Assembly (NCBI GenBank): GCA_032164245.1
Contig: JAVMKO010000021.1
Location: 12,034,285 to 12,098,284, forward strand
Reading direction: 5' to 3'
Length of the DNA: 64,000 bases
Source: Sternotherus odoratus
Taxonomy: Eukaryota > Chordata > Testudines > Kinosternidae
Part shown: piece by piece, positions 13,306 through 24,646 of the stretch
Layout: every line of letters starts with the position of its first letter
Position numbering within the stretch: position 1 is the first letter of the stretch
The notes under the pieces: generated by a model
What the model saw: the letters and a program-made list of their open reading frames with translations, nothing else
What the model was told of the DNA's origin: nothing
The model's database searches: none
Made by a program: the position numbers and the translations under genes

Positions 13306-13739
13306 CACTTTAACAGGGAAAAAAAAATCAACCCAAAATGTGGTTTATGCCTTCTAATGTGTGCGGTGAAATTCTCCTGGTTTTCTAATTACATCCCCAT
13401 TTCTCCTTTGTAGTTGGATACACTGGAGGCGAGTGGGAGTTTTTTTTAAGGCCCTGATGCTTCAAAAACTTGCAAGTACTTAACCCAAAACACATGAATA
13501 GTCACACTGACTTCAGTGTGTGCACCGACATGCGTGTGCGTAAGTGGCTGCAGGATTGGGACCTCAGTGGTATGTTTGCAGCCCGCTAGCACCCTTCCTG
13601 TTCAGTTTAAACTTGCTGAACACAACTAAGTGCTGCAATAGGCAAGAGAAATTATACATCACTGGTTACATTTCTGTTTACAGATACATTTATAATAGTG
13701 CAGTTAACATTTGCCAGACCAAATAACTGTCCTGATAGA

Positions 13740-13923
13740 AGAGACAAAGAGTCCTGTGGCACCTTAAAGACTAACTAAAGTATTGAAGCATAAGCTTTCG
13801 TGGGCTAATACCCACTTTGTCGGATGAAAGCTTATGCTTCAATACTTTAGTTAGTCTTTAAGGTGCCACAGGACTCTTGTCACTTCTGCAATTCCAGACT
13901 AACACGGCCACCTCTCTGATTCT
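13740..13923. mobile_element. ~120-bp dispersed retroposon, copy 2, palindromic
   Basis: The first half (from AGAGACAAAGAG to TTTGTCGGATG) reads in the + direction. The second half (from AAAGCTTATGC to CTCTCTGATTC) is the reverse complement of the same family. The whole unit sits between TGTCCTGATAGA repeats at 728-739 and 924-935 of the 13-kb block (13728-13739 and 13924-13935), so it inserted as one event. The arms could form a hairpin of about 80 bp. Confidence 0.85.
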
Positions 13924-15814
13924 TGTCCTGATAGAGTATATGTAGTATTTATAGACACACATCCATTTTTTTTTGGCACTAAATATTGCACTGTTTAGTG
14001 GCAAACTACTGAACTGCAGAGTTCTCCTCTAGGTAGACCAAAGAAAAAGTGACCAGATATTTTAGACCTGCTTCCAAAGCTGTACCTGGGTTCTTCTCAA
14101 GCCAAATCTATCAAGACAAGTTATGGAAGCGCGGTCTGATTTTTTTGGTATCATTGTAGTGTCATTTTAAGGGAGCCAGACATGAGCATTAACAGCTGGT
14201 GGTTACTTAAGGACACAGAAAAGCTTAAAATAAGACTTTTGTTAAAAATAATGGCACATGGTTTGAAAAGGTAGTAACAAAACAATGGGAATGGGAGCTT
14301 GATGGCCAATATTGTTGCTTAATGCATTTATTCTAGGTAGTTAGTTGTAGAGGATCTAGTAACTGGAATAGAAATGTTTGCAATATAACTCCTTGTACAC
14401 TAATGTATTATAAACATAGAACACTGGATAAGGCTCCCTTTTTATACATGCTTCAAAATACAAAAAGGGGAGATTTTTTTAAAAGAAAAATCCTGGGGGC
14501 TTTCTACACCTAGACATTAGGGAGGGCATCAGTATTGGTGCAAAGGCCCAGAGATACATTCCTGACCTTGGAGGCAGAACTACTCTGAACTCTGTTTCAA
14601 AGTGAACACAAGTGATGTTCTTCTGCCCCAGGGAAAAGTCTCACATTAATATAAAAATAATTTAAGCTGCATTAGCAAATCCAGTCTATATGTCCTACAT
14701 TTTTATTATTGCTCTTGCAATTAGATTTTTCTTTTCCCTAGGATTTAGGCTCAAATCCAAGAGCTACCCACGGACTTCACTAGGGTTTGAATAGAACCCT
14801 AGACATGAATGAGACGATTCATGTGCTTCAAGTTGAACATGTGCCTAAATGGTTACAAGATCAGGGCCTTAATTATATACAAATATGATTTAAGCATTAG
14901 TCTACTTTCTTTATAACAAAATGTTTAGGCAATTAACAAATAATAAACCCATACAGTTCTTGGGCTGGTCCGTATTATTGCAGTGACTTTAAAAACAAAA
15001 ACCCAACCGTTGTATGTCTGGTCTTTGCTATCTCTGCGTGTAGTGGCTCTATTTTGAGGAATTGCAGTGGGATGGGGAGGTTTGGAGTAAGTGGCAGCGT
15101 TAAGTGTGTGGATATTAAGCACCTACTGCATTTGTATTTTTTTATATTGTTCTGATAAAACGTTCTCCTTTCACCAGTCGGTCATCTGTCACCATGTACA
15201 ATTTGAATTAAACACTGATTATTATAAAATGACCTCCATCTTTGTCCGGGTCTCATCTGTGTGTGGGAAAAGTTTTAAAAGGAAACAAGGGCTGGTCAGA
15301 TTCTGCTCTTATTCAGGATTTACACTGGTGTAACTAAGTGCAGAATCTGGCCCCAAGTACTCTTCCCCATTTACCTGCATGTTTAACGTGTGCCCACCAA
15401 CCATCTCTCCCTGCCCATTCCATCACCAAAGCTGTGTCTGATGGAATCACGCAAACCGCTCTTGAGTTAACATAGAGGTGGCATAGAGAGTGTACAAATT
15501 AACATTCATTTGTACATCAGCCCTATATTGACTTAGTTAGGAGAAGAGGAAGAGGAAAGTTAGTCTAGTTAGGAGAAGAGGAAAGAGCCTTTTCTTAAGC
15601 CTACCTGAAAGGAATTAGTTTGTCAATAGCGGCAAAGTGCCTAGGTGGCCTTTACTTCTCTACCAGGTGCCTTATATTCGAGGGTGAGCTTTGGAGGTGC
15701 ACAGAGACGGTTTCAGCGGGAGGTCGGCCATCTTTAGGAACAGTAACAAAGGGAGAACTTTACATTCCTGCCTTGCTAAACACAGGCTATCACCAGGCAC
15801 CATTGTCCTTAAAA

Positions 15815-16315
15815 CTGTGGTTCTCAAACTTTTAGTAGTGGTGACCCTTTTCCCACACCGGGCCTCTAAGCGTAACCCCCCCCCCAGGGGTCAGACGAGG
15901 GGGGGCGTGCCTGTAGCCCACTGGGTTCCAGAAGCCCCCCAGGGCAGGGGTTGGGATTGAGGGGAGGTTCCAGCAGCCCCCCCCCCCCCAAGGCCAGTGA
16001 GGGGGGTGTTCCAGCAGCCCCACGGGGGCGCCGGAAGCCCACTGCAGCAGGGGCTGGGGCCGGGCATGTGGCAGTGCCAGCAGCCCGCTGCAGCAGGAGC
16101 AAGGGCCCGGACCAGGCTTGTGGGGCCAGCAGGAGCCACGGCTGGGGCCGGCCTTATGGGGGCGCCGGCAGCCCGCCGTGGCAGGGGCACGGGCTGCCTG
16201 CAGCAGCAGGAGCCGGATGCCAGCAGCCCACCGGCATTGTTTGGGGCCGGCTGTTGGCAGGAGGGGCTCGTGACCTCCAGAGGGGTCCCGACCCCCACCT
16301 TGAGAACTAATGCCT
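15815..16315. mobile_element. transposon-like repeat with GC-rich interior
   Basis: Left end GTGGTTCTCAAACTTTTAG and right end CCACCTTGAGAACTAATGCC are approximate inverted copies of each other, which suggests a DNA-transposon relic. The interior is a GC-rich run of GCAGCAGCCC-like motifs that creates overlapping open frames of 110-135 codons on both strands. I read these frames as composition artefacts. Confidence 0.55.
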
Positions 16316-18967
16316 TAAAAGATCAAAGATGAAATGGCATGGGCCAGCTCCTCCGCTGGCGTAGATCAGAATGGTGTCATTCGCTGCCGATTACACCGGC
16401 CAGGGATCTGGTTCTGGCCCTAGGCTGGTAGCTTGGTGCAGGATTTGGAGAACGAGGCTCCAATCCTTTTACAAGTAGACAGGTGACTGATCGGGGTTCT
16501 GCAGCATCAGGAAACCTATCAGTTCCCTTGGGAAGGGCAGCTGGCTGGTCACGTCTCTGTATTTTCAGAGCGTGTTTACCAGGGACCCCCTCTATGGAAG
16601 GAGTCTGCCTGAAGTAAAAACCAAATACCCAGGGAGCTGTGGAGGCAGCGTGTTCTATCTCCAGGCGAGAGCTAGAGGAGGGGGGTCAGGGCAGCCCCTG
16701 AGGGGACTCCCAGCAGAGTTGCTGGCTTGCTCCGTGTCTGAAATGCATCTTTAATTAACATCACTGTGTGGAGTACTAGTTACAGACAGGGGCCAAGCGG
16801 GAACCACTGACCCCCAGACTAACCACAGGCAAAAGGGGGAAATGCTTTTCTTTTATACAAGGAAAAGGGGATTTTGAGGGGGGTGTTACTCTGCAAAACT
16901 GGCCTTTTGGGGTCCTAGGTAGCCAGTCACCAGCCTCGGAGACTAAATCTGGTCAGGCTGCAAGTTAAAGAGATGCTTTTATCGAAGTTCCAGCCCTGCA
17001 AGCCCCCGCTCCCCGGTATCAGAGTGTGGAGCTGGGGGCTTTCCTTGCGTGCTTTCACCTACAAGAGGTTTTACAGACCAAATTCAACTCTCAGCAACAC
17101 CTGTGTGGTCACATGCAGGCTTGAAGCCTGGTATGCGCTCTATTGAGGACACAGCAGAAGGGGCTGAATCCTGCTCATGCATCTAAGCTGCAGAGTGAAA
17201 GCCGTACAAAAGTACTTGGTCACCACAGCACACGCACGCGACTCTGCCCTCACCCAGGGAGCCACGTTTGTATAAAACAGCAGGTACAAGTGAGACTCAC
17301 CAGTCAGCCCGTCCCCCGGGAGCTTTCCTTCTGCACCCCTCGTGACAGGGTCCTGGTCCGCGGCTCGGCCCTCTGGCTGGGTCATGCGCCGTGCCACGCC
17401 GTCCACGGTAAACCGGTGGTCCAGCAAGTAGCCCACCAACCTCACAGTGGCCTGACTCATCTCAGTCCTTACACAGCAGGGGACTTCGTCAGGCCTCACC
17501 CCTTGTTGGGGGGTTTCTGCTCCACCTTCCTCAGCGGGCTGACAGGGGAACCAGGTCCTGCCTCTCCGCTGAGTTCCAGTCCAGGGCTCCTTGACTCAGC
17601 AGTCAAGTCCTGACTATGCAGCCCCCTTGCTGTCTCTGGGGAATCTCTTCCTGCATTGCCGTGTCCCGGGCCTCTCTCACGGCCTCTTCCCAGAGTCTGG
17701 GTAGATCAGGGCCACTCTCTTCAAGGCTCCCTGCAGGAGGGGAGTTCTCACTCCCTGCCACTTTCCTTCCCAAAGGCCTTGAGCTCCCTGTGGCAGGCTA
17801 GCTACCTGCACAGAGACTCTGTCTGCCAGGCAGGCCACCTCAGCCCCTGGCTCCAGCCAAGCTCCCTGATTGAGTGAGAACCAATCCCTGTCTCTCCCTC
17901 ATAGCCAGCCACACCTGCCCCAGGTTCAGCCCTTTCAGGCTTGACACACACTGCAGGTGTAGCAGAGCAGGGGTGATTGAGATCCTCAGGGCTCCCATTA
18001 ACCCATTCTGGCCCAAGGCAGACTCACCCCCATCACACGCCACTGAACTGGCCTCTTGAAGAAAAACTGCAGCGGCCATTCGTTTTTCTGTGCACACCGG
18101 GGCCAGCTGCAGGGGCTGATCGAAGTCAGTGTCTGTGTTGGAGGCTAATGGGCACCGTGTTAGGGTAGATTCATCTCTCTCTGAGGAAGCTGGTGGAGAG
18201 TATTTCTGACTCAGATCTCCGGTTCACCATAGTGGCTCCTTAGCGTCATTGGTATTTGCTGAGCTAATAATCACTCACTCAAATCTATGTCACAGACCCT
18301 GGGGGCTGTTTTACAGGAGGGTTAAGCTCTTGGCCTATTTGATCTTGTCCAGCTGCATGCGAAGACTGGTAGTATCAGCATGTCTGCAAGGGGGGATCTA
18401 AGGCAGGCAGCGGTTTCTGATTCAGCTGCAGCCAGGGAAAGCACAAGATGGAGAGGACCAGACTTGAGGAAGGGATCAGATTAAGTTTTGTTCCCATGAG
18501 GCAGCAGATAAATAGCACTCTGCATAGGTGCTGGAATTAAGGGGGGGGGGGGGAGAAACCCTGCTGCACCCCTTGGCTTAAAGTAATTTCCATCATATCC
18601 AGGGTTTACAGTTTCGTTCAACGGCTCTCAGCACCGCCCCCTCCGCCCCCCCCCCCCCATACAAACTGCGCCAGCGCCCCGGGCAATCAGGATGCAAAAT
18701 GGTTTTTATGCCAGCACGTAGGGGACCTTTTGTGATCTCCACTCCACGGGAGCCTTATTGGCAGCCGCCAGTTCTCGTTGGCGCTTCCCCCTTGTGGTGC
18801 TTTGCACACAGCTGGACTGCACTGAACAAAAGAAAACACGCCTACGAGACCGGAAAGAGACGTCTCATCGTGGTCATCAGCACCCCGCCCCGGAGTTAGT
18901 GACACCCCAAATGCTCCGCAAGGCCCTCTTCTGGGAAGGTGCTGGGCAAGAGCAGACTCCAAATGAT

Positions 18968-19013
<46 letters not shown>

Positions 19014-19015
19014 GA
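18968..19015. repeat. (TG)n(GA)n compound microsatellite
   Basis: A run of TG dinucleotides passes directly into GA dinucleotides and ends in CACACA. Confidence 0.95.
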
Positions 19016-19107
19016 GTGTACAAACTCAGTGGTTAACTTCCACTCTGCCACACAATCAACAACTGTCAGCTGGGTAACAACTGGATGCATTTAAATCAGC
19101 AAAAAGC

Positions 19108-19113
19108 TTTTAT
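19108..19113 (-). promoter_or_regulatory. polyadenylation signal of ISG12 copy A
   Basis: AATAAA on the - strand, about 95 nt past the copy A stop codon. Nearby bases resemble the corresponding site of copy B: both have CTGAAATGTGA a short way upstream and GTTGATTGTGTG-like sequence downstream. Confidence 0.8.
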
Positions 19114-19208
19114 TGTTTTCTCACATTTCAGCCACCAGCCAAAGGCATTGTCAGGCGGTGGGTTGAGAAGCACGCGGCAGGCTGCAGGAGGAAGAGCCGG
19201 CGGAGCTT

Positions 19209-19285
19209 TCACTTTGGAAAGGCTCCAAGTGCTCCCCCCACCACTGCCATGGCACCTTTGGTAGCAAGAGAAAGTCCTGCCGCAC
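19209..19285 (-). CDS. ISG12 copy A, last exon
   Basis: The acceptor is CCTGTTTCTTCTCAG. The exon completes the glycine of SIG and encodes [20 protein letters not shown] and AFPK before TGA at 19209-19211. After AAGL the C terminus differs completely from copy B. Confidence 0.93.
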
Positions 19286-22200
19286 CTGAGAAGAAACAGG
19301 AAATTTTACTGCAGTTCATTAGCTCTCCTAGCAGACCTGTTAACTCCTGCCATGGGTGCATCAGTTTCCAGCAAAGCTCCTGCCAACACAATCTGATGCA
19401 CAACAAAACAAATAACTCGCCTTCGTTTTTGGCATGGCTGTAGCGGATTACGGTCTTAAATCGGCCTGCCATCACCCAGCTGTGTGCTGTGTTCACCGAA
19501 CACACTGGACATCAGGGGTCCTCTAGCCTGGGACATTTATGTCCAATGCAGAATCGCGAGGGAGCCCAACCCAAAGCTAAAGTGGAGTTAATCACATATG
19601 GCTTCCTTTTGCCACAGCCTTTAAGGGTCTTCTGTGGATTATATGAGTAACAGCAGCAGCTACTTTCTAATCTCTTCCCCTTCCCCTCACTCCCTTCTCT
19701 AGAAAACCCAAACCCTTTCTTTCCTGTTTGTGTTCCTCTGCATTGTAGGGGGATTGCCTGTACAGTGTACCCCCGGTTCTGTGTGGGGATATGGCTAGCA
19801 TCCCTGGCTTAATTTCTCCTGGCTGGCTAGAGTAGTGAGTTTGAGGAAGCATCCCCCAGGGCAGTGTGGGATTCCACCTCTTGCCTGACCGTTGGCAGCT
19901 AGAAGTCCTGCATCTGACCGTTTACACTTTGTAAGAAGATCATGAACAGGATCCGAGGTGAGGGAAGGAGAAGGCCAGAGCTAGCCAGGCAGTGAGCCCA
20001 GGCCCCCACTGCTAACAGTATAATGTGGAGGACCATACGAGCCGGGAGGAGTGGAGCTCGTTTGCCAAGACAGGGGAGGGACAGTTCTTTACAGGCAAGA
20101 GAAGGGACAGCAGAAGTGGCCGTACTAAAATCATCTTTCACTGCAGAATTGTTTGCCAGTCATAAGATCGGACCCTGGTGCCTATGAATGAAGCTCAGCT
20201 CCTAATGCCAGCCAGACTTACCAATGGATTGCAGCACCGCCACGGTGCTTCCAGCGGCGACCCCTCCGCCATTGGCTACGGCCGCTGCTGACATCATATT
20301 GGTCGCAATCGACCCAGCTGCAATGCCTGCACCAGTAAAGCCGGCTGCCCCAAGTGCTACTGGGACACCAATGGCGGCAACTCCTGCAGGAGAAAACGTG
20401 CTGCAATGTTAACTACAAAACGGGACCCCACAGCACGGCATCTCGGCTTCGGTCCCCAGAGGCCTCCCCTGCCCCCAGGACCGACTCCCCTGCAAACTTG
20501 CTGCAAGCAGAAATCCAAAGGCACCAACTTCTGCTCAATCCCCCTCTGCCCCTGCCCTGACTCCACCCCTTTCAGGAGACCCCACCCTGCCCCGCCCACT
20601 CTCACCCCCATTCCAACCCTTTCCCCAAAGTCCCCATCCCAACTCCACCCCCCCTCTGCCCCTATTCCAACTCTGTCCCCAAATCCCCACCCTGGCCCTG
20701 CCTCTTCCCCACCTCCTCCCCCGAGCGCATTAGGTTCCCGCTCCTCCCCCATCTCCCGGAGCGGCCAAACAGCTTTTTGGCGTCAGACGGGTGGGAAGCG
20801 CGGGGAGGTAGGTGGAGGAGCAGGGACACGGCAGGGAGGAGGTGGAGAAGGAGGGGAGGTGGGGGGAGGGGAGGGGAAGGGAGCTTGGCTGCCGGTGGGT
20901 GCAAAGCACCCACTAATTTTTCCCCATGGGTGCTCCCACCCTGGAGCACCCACAGAGTTGGCGCCTATGTCTCCAGCCCCTCTCCCTGCTCCCCTGTGAG
21001 CGCCGGCAGCTTCGTGTGGCTTGGGGCAGGCATGAGACAGACCCTTCTGCTCCGCACAGGTCATAAGGGCCAAGAGATCTTCAGTAGGCGAGACCCCCCC
21101 CCCTGCATGGGGAGAGCAGATGAGCCAAGTGAACCCCCGGCAAAATAAATCTCAGTGACAATCTCAAGTGTTGTGCAACATGGACCCACTCTCCCGAGCG
21201 TGCAACTTACCTAGTCCAAGAGTTGCTCCAACGGCAATGCGGATAAACCCTGGGAAAGGAAACGTTGATAGGAGTGAGCCACCAAAGACTTCAGCAGATG
21301 AGAACAGAACGGGGGAGAGGCCGGTGCCGCTGCTTAGCCTGAGTGACCTGGAGTTTGTCCGAACGGGCCCTGCCTCTAAACGTGCCGGATTCACCTTGCC
21401 ATCATCTCTGAGCATTTCTACTCCCTAATGAGCTCACGGCTCCACACTCTGCAAGGCTCTTCCGTTCTCTTGCTTTAAGACACTGCCCAGCCCCAGGGCT
21501 CCTGGGAGGTGACCAGACAGCACGTGTGAAAAATCGGGACAGGGGGTGGGGGGATCATAAGTGCTTATATAAAACAACCCCCCCAAATCTGGACTGTCCC
21601 TATAAAATCGGGACATCTGGTCACCCTAGGGCCTCCCCGTGAGGCCAGCAAAGCTGGGAAGATGGCTTCTAGGATCCTCAGTGCCATGTGAAAAGGGAAA
21701 TGAAGTTTCAGATGCTCCAAAGGGGATATTGCCAAGGCTCAAGTCAAGGAGACTCAAGGGAGCAGTGGACTGACTCCTGATTGACCCGGCTGTACCGCAC
21801 CGGAATCTGGCCCCGTCCCAGACTTTCCAAGCGAATGCTCGTCACAGGAAGCTTTTCTCTGCCTTTGTTCAATGGCAAATAGATCCTCGCCCAAGCCGCA
21901 CTGTAGGAGAGCACTGGGCTGCATTAGAAGAGCAGGTTTCCTGGCCCTGGCCCTGTACGTAGGAATTGCCAACCTGGATGAGACCCGAGGTCCATCCCCG
22001 GCCTGTATCCGGTCTCTTACAGGGGCCGGAGCCAGACGCGTGAGAGGACAGTGCAAGAGCCCCTGTTCTGGGCTGGCTGCCTGCACAATACACGGGCGCA
22101 TTAGTGGTGCCTGTGAGCGGAGGCCGTCCCTGGTCAAAGCTCAGTTAGCGAAAGAGAAGGACCTTACCGACCATGACTGGGACTCCGACCACACGCCCTG

Positions 22201-24646
22201 GTCCCTGGGATAGCGGCTCCGCTCCGGCAGCCCTGCGCAGAACGCCAGAAATCCTCTTAGACCAGCTGTGAGACTCCACCCACGCCCTGTGCCGCCGGGG
22301 CCGGGGCCGGAGGCCTGGGGTTCTGTCTGCATCAGCATCGGGCAGCTCGCTCCTAGTCCTCGCCCAGCACAGATCTGGGGAGGTGTCCCAGAGCCGCTAA
22401 CACAAGAGAGCAAGAGAGCCCCTTCCTCTGCGGAGCCTGAGCGAATAGCTGGGGTAACCCTCCTGCACCCCACCCTCCTCCGGCACCCCGCCCTCCTCCT
22501 GCACCCCGCCCTCCTCCTGCACCCCGCCCTCCTCCGGCACCCCGCCCTCCTCCGGCACCCCACCCTCCTCCTGCACCCCACCCTCCTCCGGCACCCCACC
22601 CTCCTCCGGCCCCCCGCCCTCCTCCGGCCCCCCGCCCTCCGGCACCCCACCCTCCTCCTTCCCCCCGCCCTCCGACACCCCGCCCTCCTCCGGCACCCCA
22701 CCCTCCTCCGGCACCCCGCCCTCCTCCGGCACCCCACCCTCCTCCTGCACCCCACCCTCTGGCACCCCGCCCTCCTCCTGCACCCCACCCTCCTCCGGCA
22801 CCCCACCCACCTCCGGCCCCCCGCCCTCCTCCGGCCCCCCACCCTCCTCCGGCACCCCACCCTCCTGCCCCCCGCCCTCCTCCGGCACCCCGCCCTCCGG
22901 CACCCCACCCTCCGGCACCCCACCCTCCGGCCCCCCACCCTCCTCCTGCCCCCCGCCCTCCTCCTGCCCCCCGCCCTCCTCCTGCACCCCACCCTCCTCT
23001 GGCACCCCACCCTCCTCCGGCACCCCACCCACCTCCTGCACCCCACCCTCCTCCGGCACCCCACCCTCCTCCTGCATAGCTGGTCCCAACATGGAGCGTG
23101 TGGGCCCTTCTCTCAGACAAGTGAACTCCTGGGGGGAAGGAGTCCTGCCCCGTACACGTGTGGAGAGGATAGATCTGCTGGGGAGCAAAACATGTATAAA
23201 AAAATTCTAGGGTAACAACCACATCCCAGCCCCTCTGTCTGCTCGTCCTGTCCCCCACCTGGGCTGTCACCACCACAGCATAGGGTTGTCTTTGCCCCTG
23301 TCTCCTTCCATCGCCCCCTTGGCTTGTACGAATTCCTCCCCTTCTATAGCAGCTGCAGTGTAAACTGGGAGGAGGCTTCTAAAAGCCATATAATGAGTCA
23401 GCTGTGGTAAAACCCTGCCGGTCTCTATGTGGGTGAAGCCAGACAATCGCTGCGCTCTCGAATAGACTCACCCATGCAAATGATAAAAGACAAAACACAC
23501 CATCACCCGGGGGCAAACGCTTCTCAACCACACGCTCACTCTGTCGTGATCTCTCACTCTCAGGCCTTGTCCTCAAAGGAAACCGGCTCCCTCCAAAGAC
23601 AAGGCTGGAAGCTTAAATTCATCATTTTGCTAGACCCTAAAAATCCTGGGCTTAATAAAGACCCTGGATTTCTGGCTTATGACAACACTAGAACCCACTC
23701 ACCCCTTTGTCCCACAACTGCAGGGTGTTAAACAGGTCACAACCCCTGGTCTGGTCCCTAAGAGTAGGTGTTAACTCCGTAGTCTAAACAATCTTTGCCC
23801 TTTAGCTGTGTCACTCGGAGTCCCTTTCCCAGACCCGAGGAAGAGCCCTGTGAGGCTTGAAAGCCCGTCTCTCACACCAGTAGAAGCTGGCCCAGGAAGA
23901 GCTATTATCTCACCCACCTCGTCTCCCCGAAAAGCTGGAAGGAGACAGAGATTCAGAAGCTTTGAAGAATCAGAGAGGTGGCCGTGTTAGTCTGGAATTG
24001 CAGAAGTGACAGAGTCCTGTGGCACCTTAAAGACTAACTAAAGTATTGGAGCATAAGCTTTCGTGGGTTAATACCCACTTCGTCGGAAGCTTTGAAGAAG
24101 CATTCCCCCCCCCCCCCCCCCCCCCCCTCAGCTGTAGAAACTAAGGCTCTAACAGGACCATGTTCCCAGGGCTTATCTGGCCCAGCCAGAAGCCCGCTTA
24201 CAGCTGTGTGCGTAAACAACACAGGAAATGAAACTGATTTCTTAGGTGTCTATTTTCCAGCTCACATTGGACTTTATTCTACCCTGAAATAATCTTTCTT
24301 CCAAAGCCCAATTAGTAACACGAATCAGGAACAAGGGGCATTTAAAGTAGGATTTCATTTAAAGGTAACATTCACTTCCCCGGCAGTTTGTCTTTCAAGG
24401 ACGGTGTATAAACGACATAACATATTTGGTGATTTTTTGCCAAGACCCACTGACCCGTCCACCCCTTATAGCACTGAAACAAACAAACAAAATTAAACCC
24501 TTGCCCCACTTAATGTAATTTCTAGACCTCCCCTCCCTTCTCACCCACTGCCTGCAGATTCCCTAGCCCTAGGCAGAGTTCGAAATGGAAGGTCAGTGCC
24601 TGAAGGGTCTCTTGCCCTCAGAGCAGCAGCTACTTACCTTCAGCAT
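19209..24646 (-). CDS. ISG12 (IFI6/IFI27)-family gene, copy A
   Basis: Five coding exons in transcript order: 24638-24646, 22168-22204, 21211-21249, 20222-20383 and 19209-19285. They total 324 nt and predict 107 residues and TGA. All junctions are GT-AG and phases agree. The core reads [40 protein letters not shown], then [11 protein letters not shown], which is the ISG12 signature. The N-terminal half is an almost uninterrupted hydrophobic Gly/Ala/Val stretch ([20 protein letters not shown]), so the protein is membrane-embedded. Known relatives are interferon-induced and act at mitochondrial or ER membranes in apoptosis control and antiviral defence. No interferon-response element was recognised upstream. 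The last three exons are firm. The start is weaker: ATG at 24644-24646 splices in frame to exon 2, but an alternative is the ATG at 22172-22174 in exon 2, giving a protein shorter by 13 residues. IFI6, IFI27 and IFI27L cannot be told apart here. Confidence 0.88.
20222..20383 (-). CDS. ISG12 copy A, exon 4 (core exon)
   Basis: A 162-nt exon with acceptor TTTTCTCCTGCAG and donor ATTG/GTAAGT. It encodes [15 protein letters not shown] and the ISG12 signature [22 protein letters not shown] and VAVLQSI. It has the same length and phase as the core exon of copy B. Confidence 0.95.
20430..20975. repeat. GC-rich repeat-derived block in the intron between copy A exons 4 and 3
   Basis: The left half is pyrimidine-rich, made of CCCCATTCCAACCCTTTCCC-like variants. 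The right half is purine-rich with AGGAGGTGGAGAAGGAGGGG. It ends in GGTGCTCCCACCCTGGAGCA, a motif I know from a turtle dispersed repeat. The long open frames on both strands follow from this composition. Confidence 0.55.
21211..21249 (-). CDS. ISG12 copy A, exon 3 (39-nt microexon)
   Basis: The acceptor is CTTTCCCAG and the donor is CTAG/GTAAGT. It encodes [12 protein letters not shown] between two split glycine codons. Copy B has a 39-nt exon with the same phases. Confidence 0.88.
   Translation of the reverse strand, partial: GLSALPLEQLLD
21508..21632. mobile_element. short MITE, copy 1
   Basis: Terminal inverted repeats are GGTGACCAGACAGC at the left and TCTGGTCACCCTA at the right. The interior contains GTGTGAAAAATCGGGACAGG and CTGTCCCTATAAAATCGGGA. 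It is the same family as 32031-32153. No convincing target duplication is seen here. Confidence 0.8.
22168..22204 (-). CDS. ISG12 copy A, exon 2
   Basis: Encodes [12 protein letters not shown] and leaves in phase 1 at donor GGTCG/GTAAGG. The acceptor chosen (GCTATCCCAG) keeps the frame with exon 1. A second acceptor, TTCTGCGCAG, lies 31 nt further upstream and would need the internal ATG as start. Confidence 0.6.
22458..23076. repeat. 18-bp minisatellite, about 35 units, in intron 1 of ISG12 copy A
   Basis: The unit is close to CACCCCGCCCTCCTCCTG on the + strand. Variants swap CTG/CGG and CAC/CCC, and some units are 3 bp shorter. Because 18 and 15 are both multiples of three, all six frames stay open and give hexapeptide repeats, but these are not genes. 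The transcribed (-) strand is G-rich with dense GGG/GGGG runs, so RNA or DNA G-quadruplexes are possible. Confidence 0.95.
23970..24085 (+). mobile_element. ~120-bp dispersed retroposon, copy 3
   Basis: Starts with CAGAGAGGTGGCCGTGTTAG at essentially the same point as copies 1 and 4 and ends at CCCACTTCGTCGG. It is flanked by GAAGCTTTGAAGAA at 23956-23969 and 24086-24099, a perfect 13-14 bp target duplication, so it is a young insertion. It lies inside intron 1 of ISG12 copy A. Confidence 0.87.
24105..24128. repeat. poly-C run
   Basis: About 23 consecutive C on the + strand directly after the target duplication of retroposon copy 3. This is a likely sequencing or assembly weak point. Confidence 0.9.
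24638..24646 (-). CDS. ISG12 copy A, first coding exon (tentative)
   Basis: ATGCTGAAG followed by the strong donor GTAAGT. Copy B has the matching CGGCTGAAG/GTAAGT end in its untranslated first exon, so this boundary is conserved. It is uncertain whether the ATG is used, because copy B lacks it. Confidence 0.55.

Larger units (their letters stand above)
8301..19107. other. spacer between ZMYM4 and ISG12 copy A
   Basis: No exon chain with conserved protein content was found here. The left part, to about 15 kb, is AT-rich and holds old MITE, MIR and CR1 fragments. From about 15.8 kb the base composition switches to GC-rich with repeat-derived sequence. Stretch 16750-18200 has open frames on both strands (the longest is 156 codons at 17143) without a recognisable domain. 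I treat it as unresolved, probably repeat-derived. Confidence 0.6.

Noticed and set aside
17143..17613. 156-codon frame on the + strand with a 119-codon frame opposite
   Set aside because: No recognisable domain. It sits in sequence that looks like degraded repeat, possibly LTR-derived.
22458..23076. CRISPR-like spaced repeats
   Set aside because: The units are directly adjacent with no unique spacers, and the genome is vertebrate. It is a minisatellite.
22141..23276. Three overlapping open frames of 263-315 codons on both strands
   Set aside because: They translate the 18-bp minisatellite. Units are multiples of three, so every frame stays open, and the residues are pure hexapeptide repeats with no domain.
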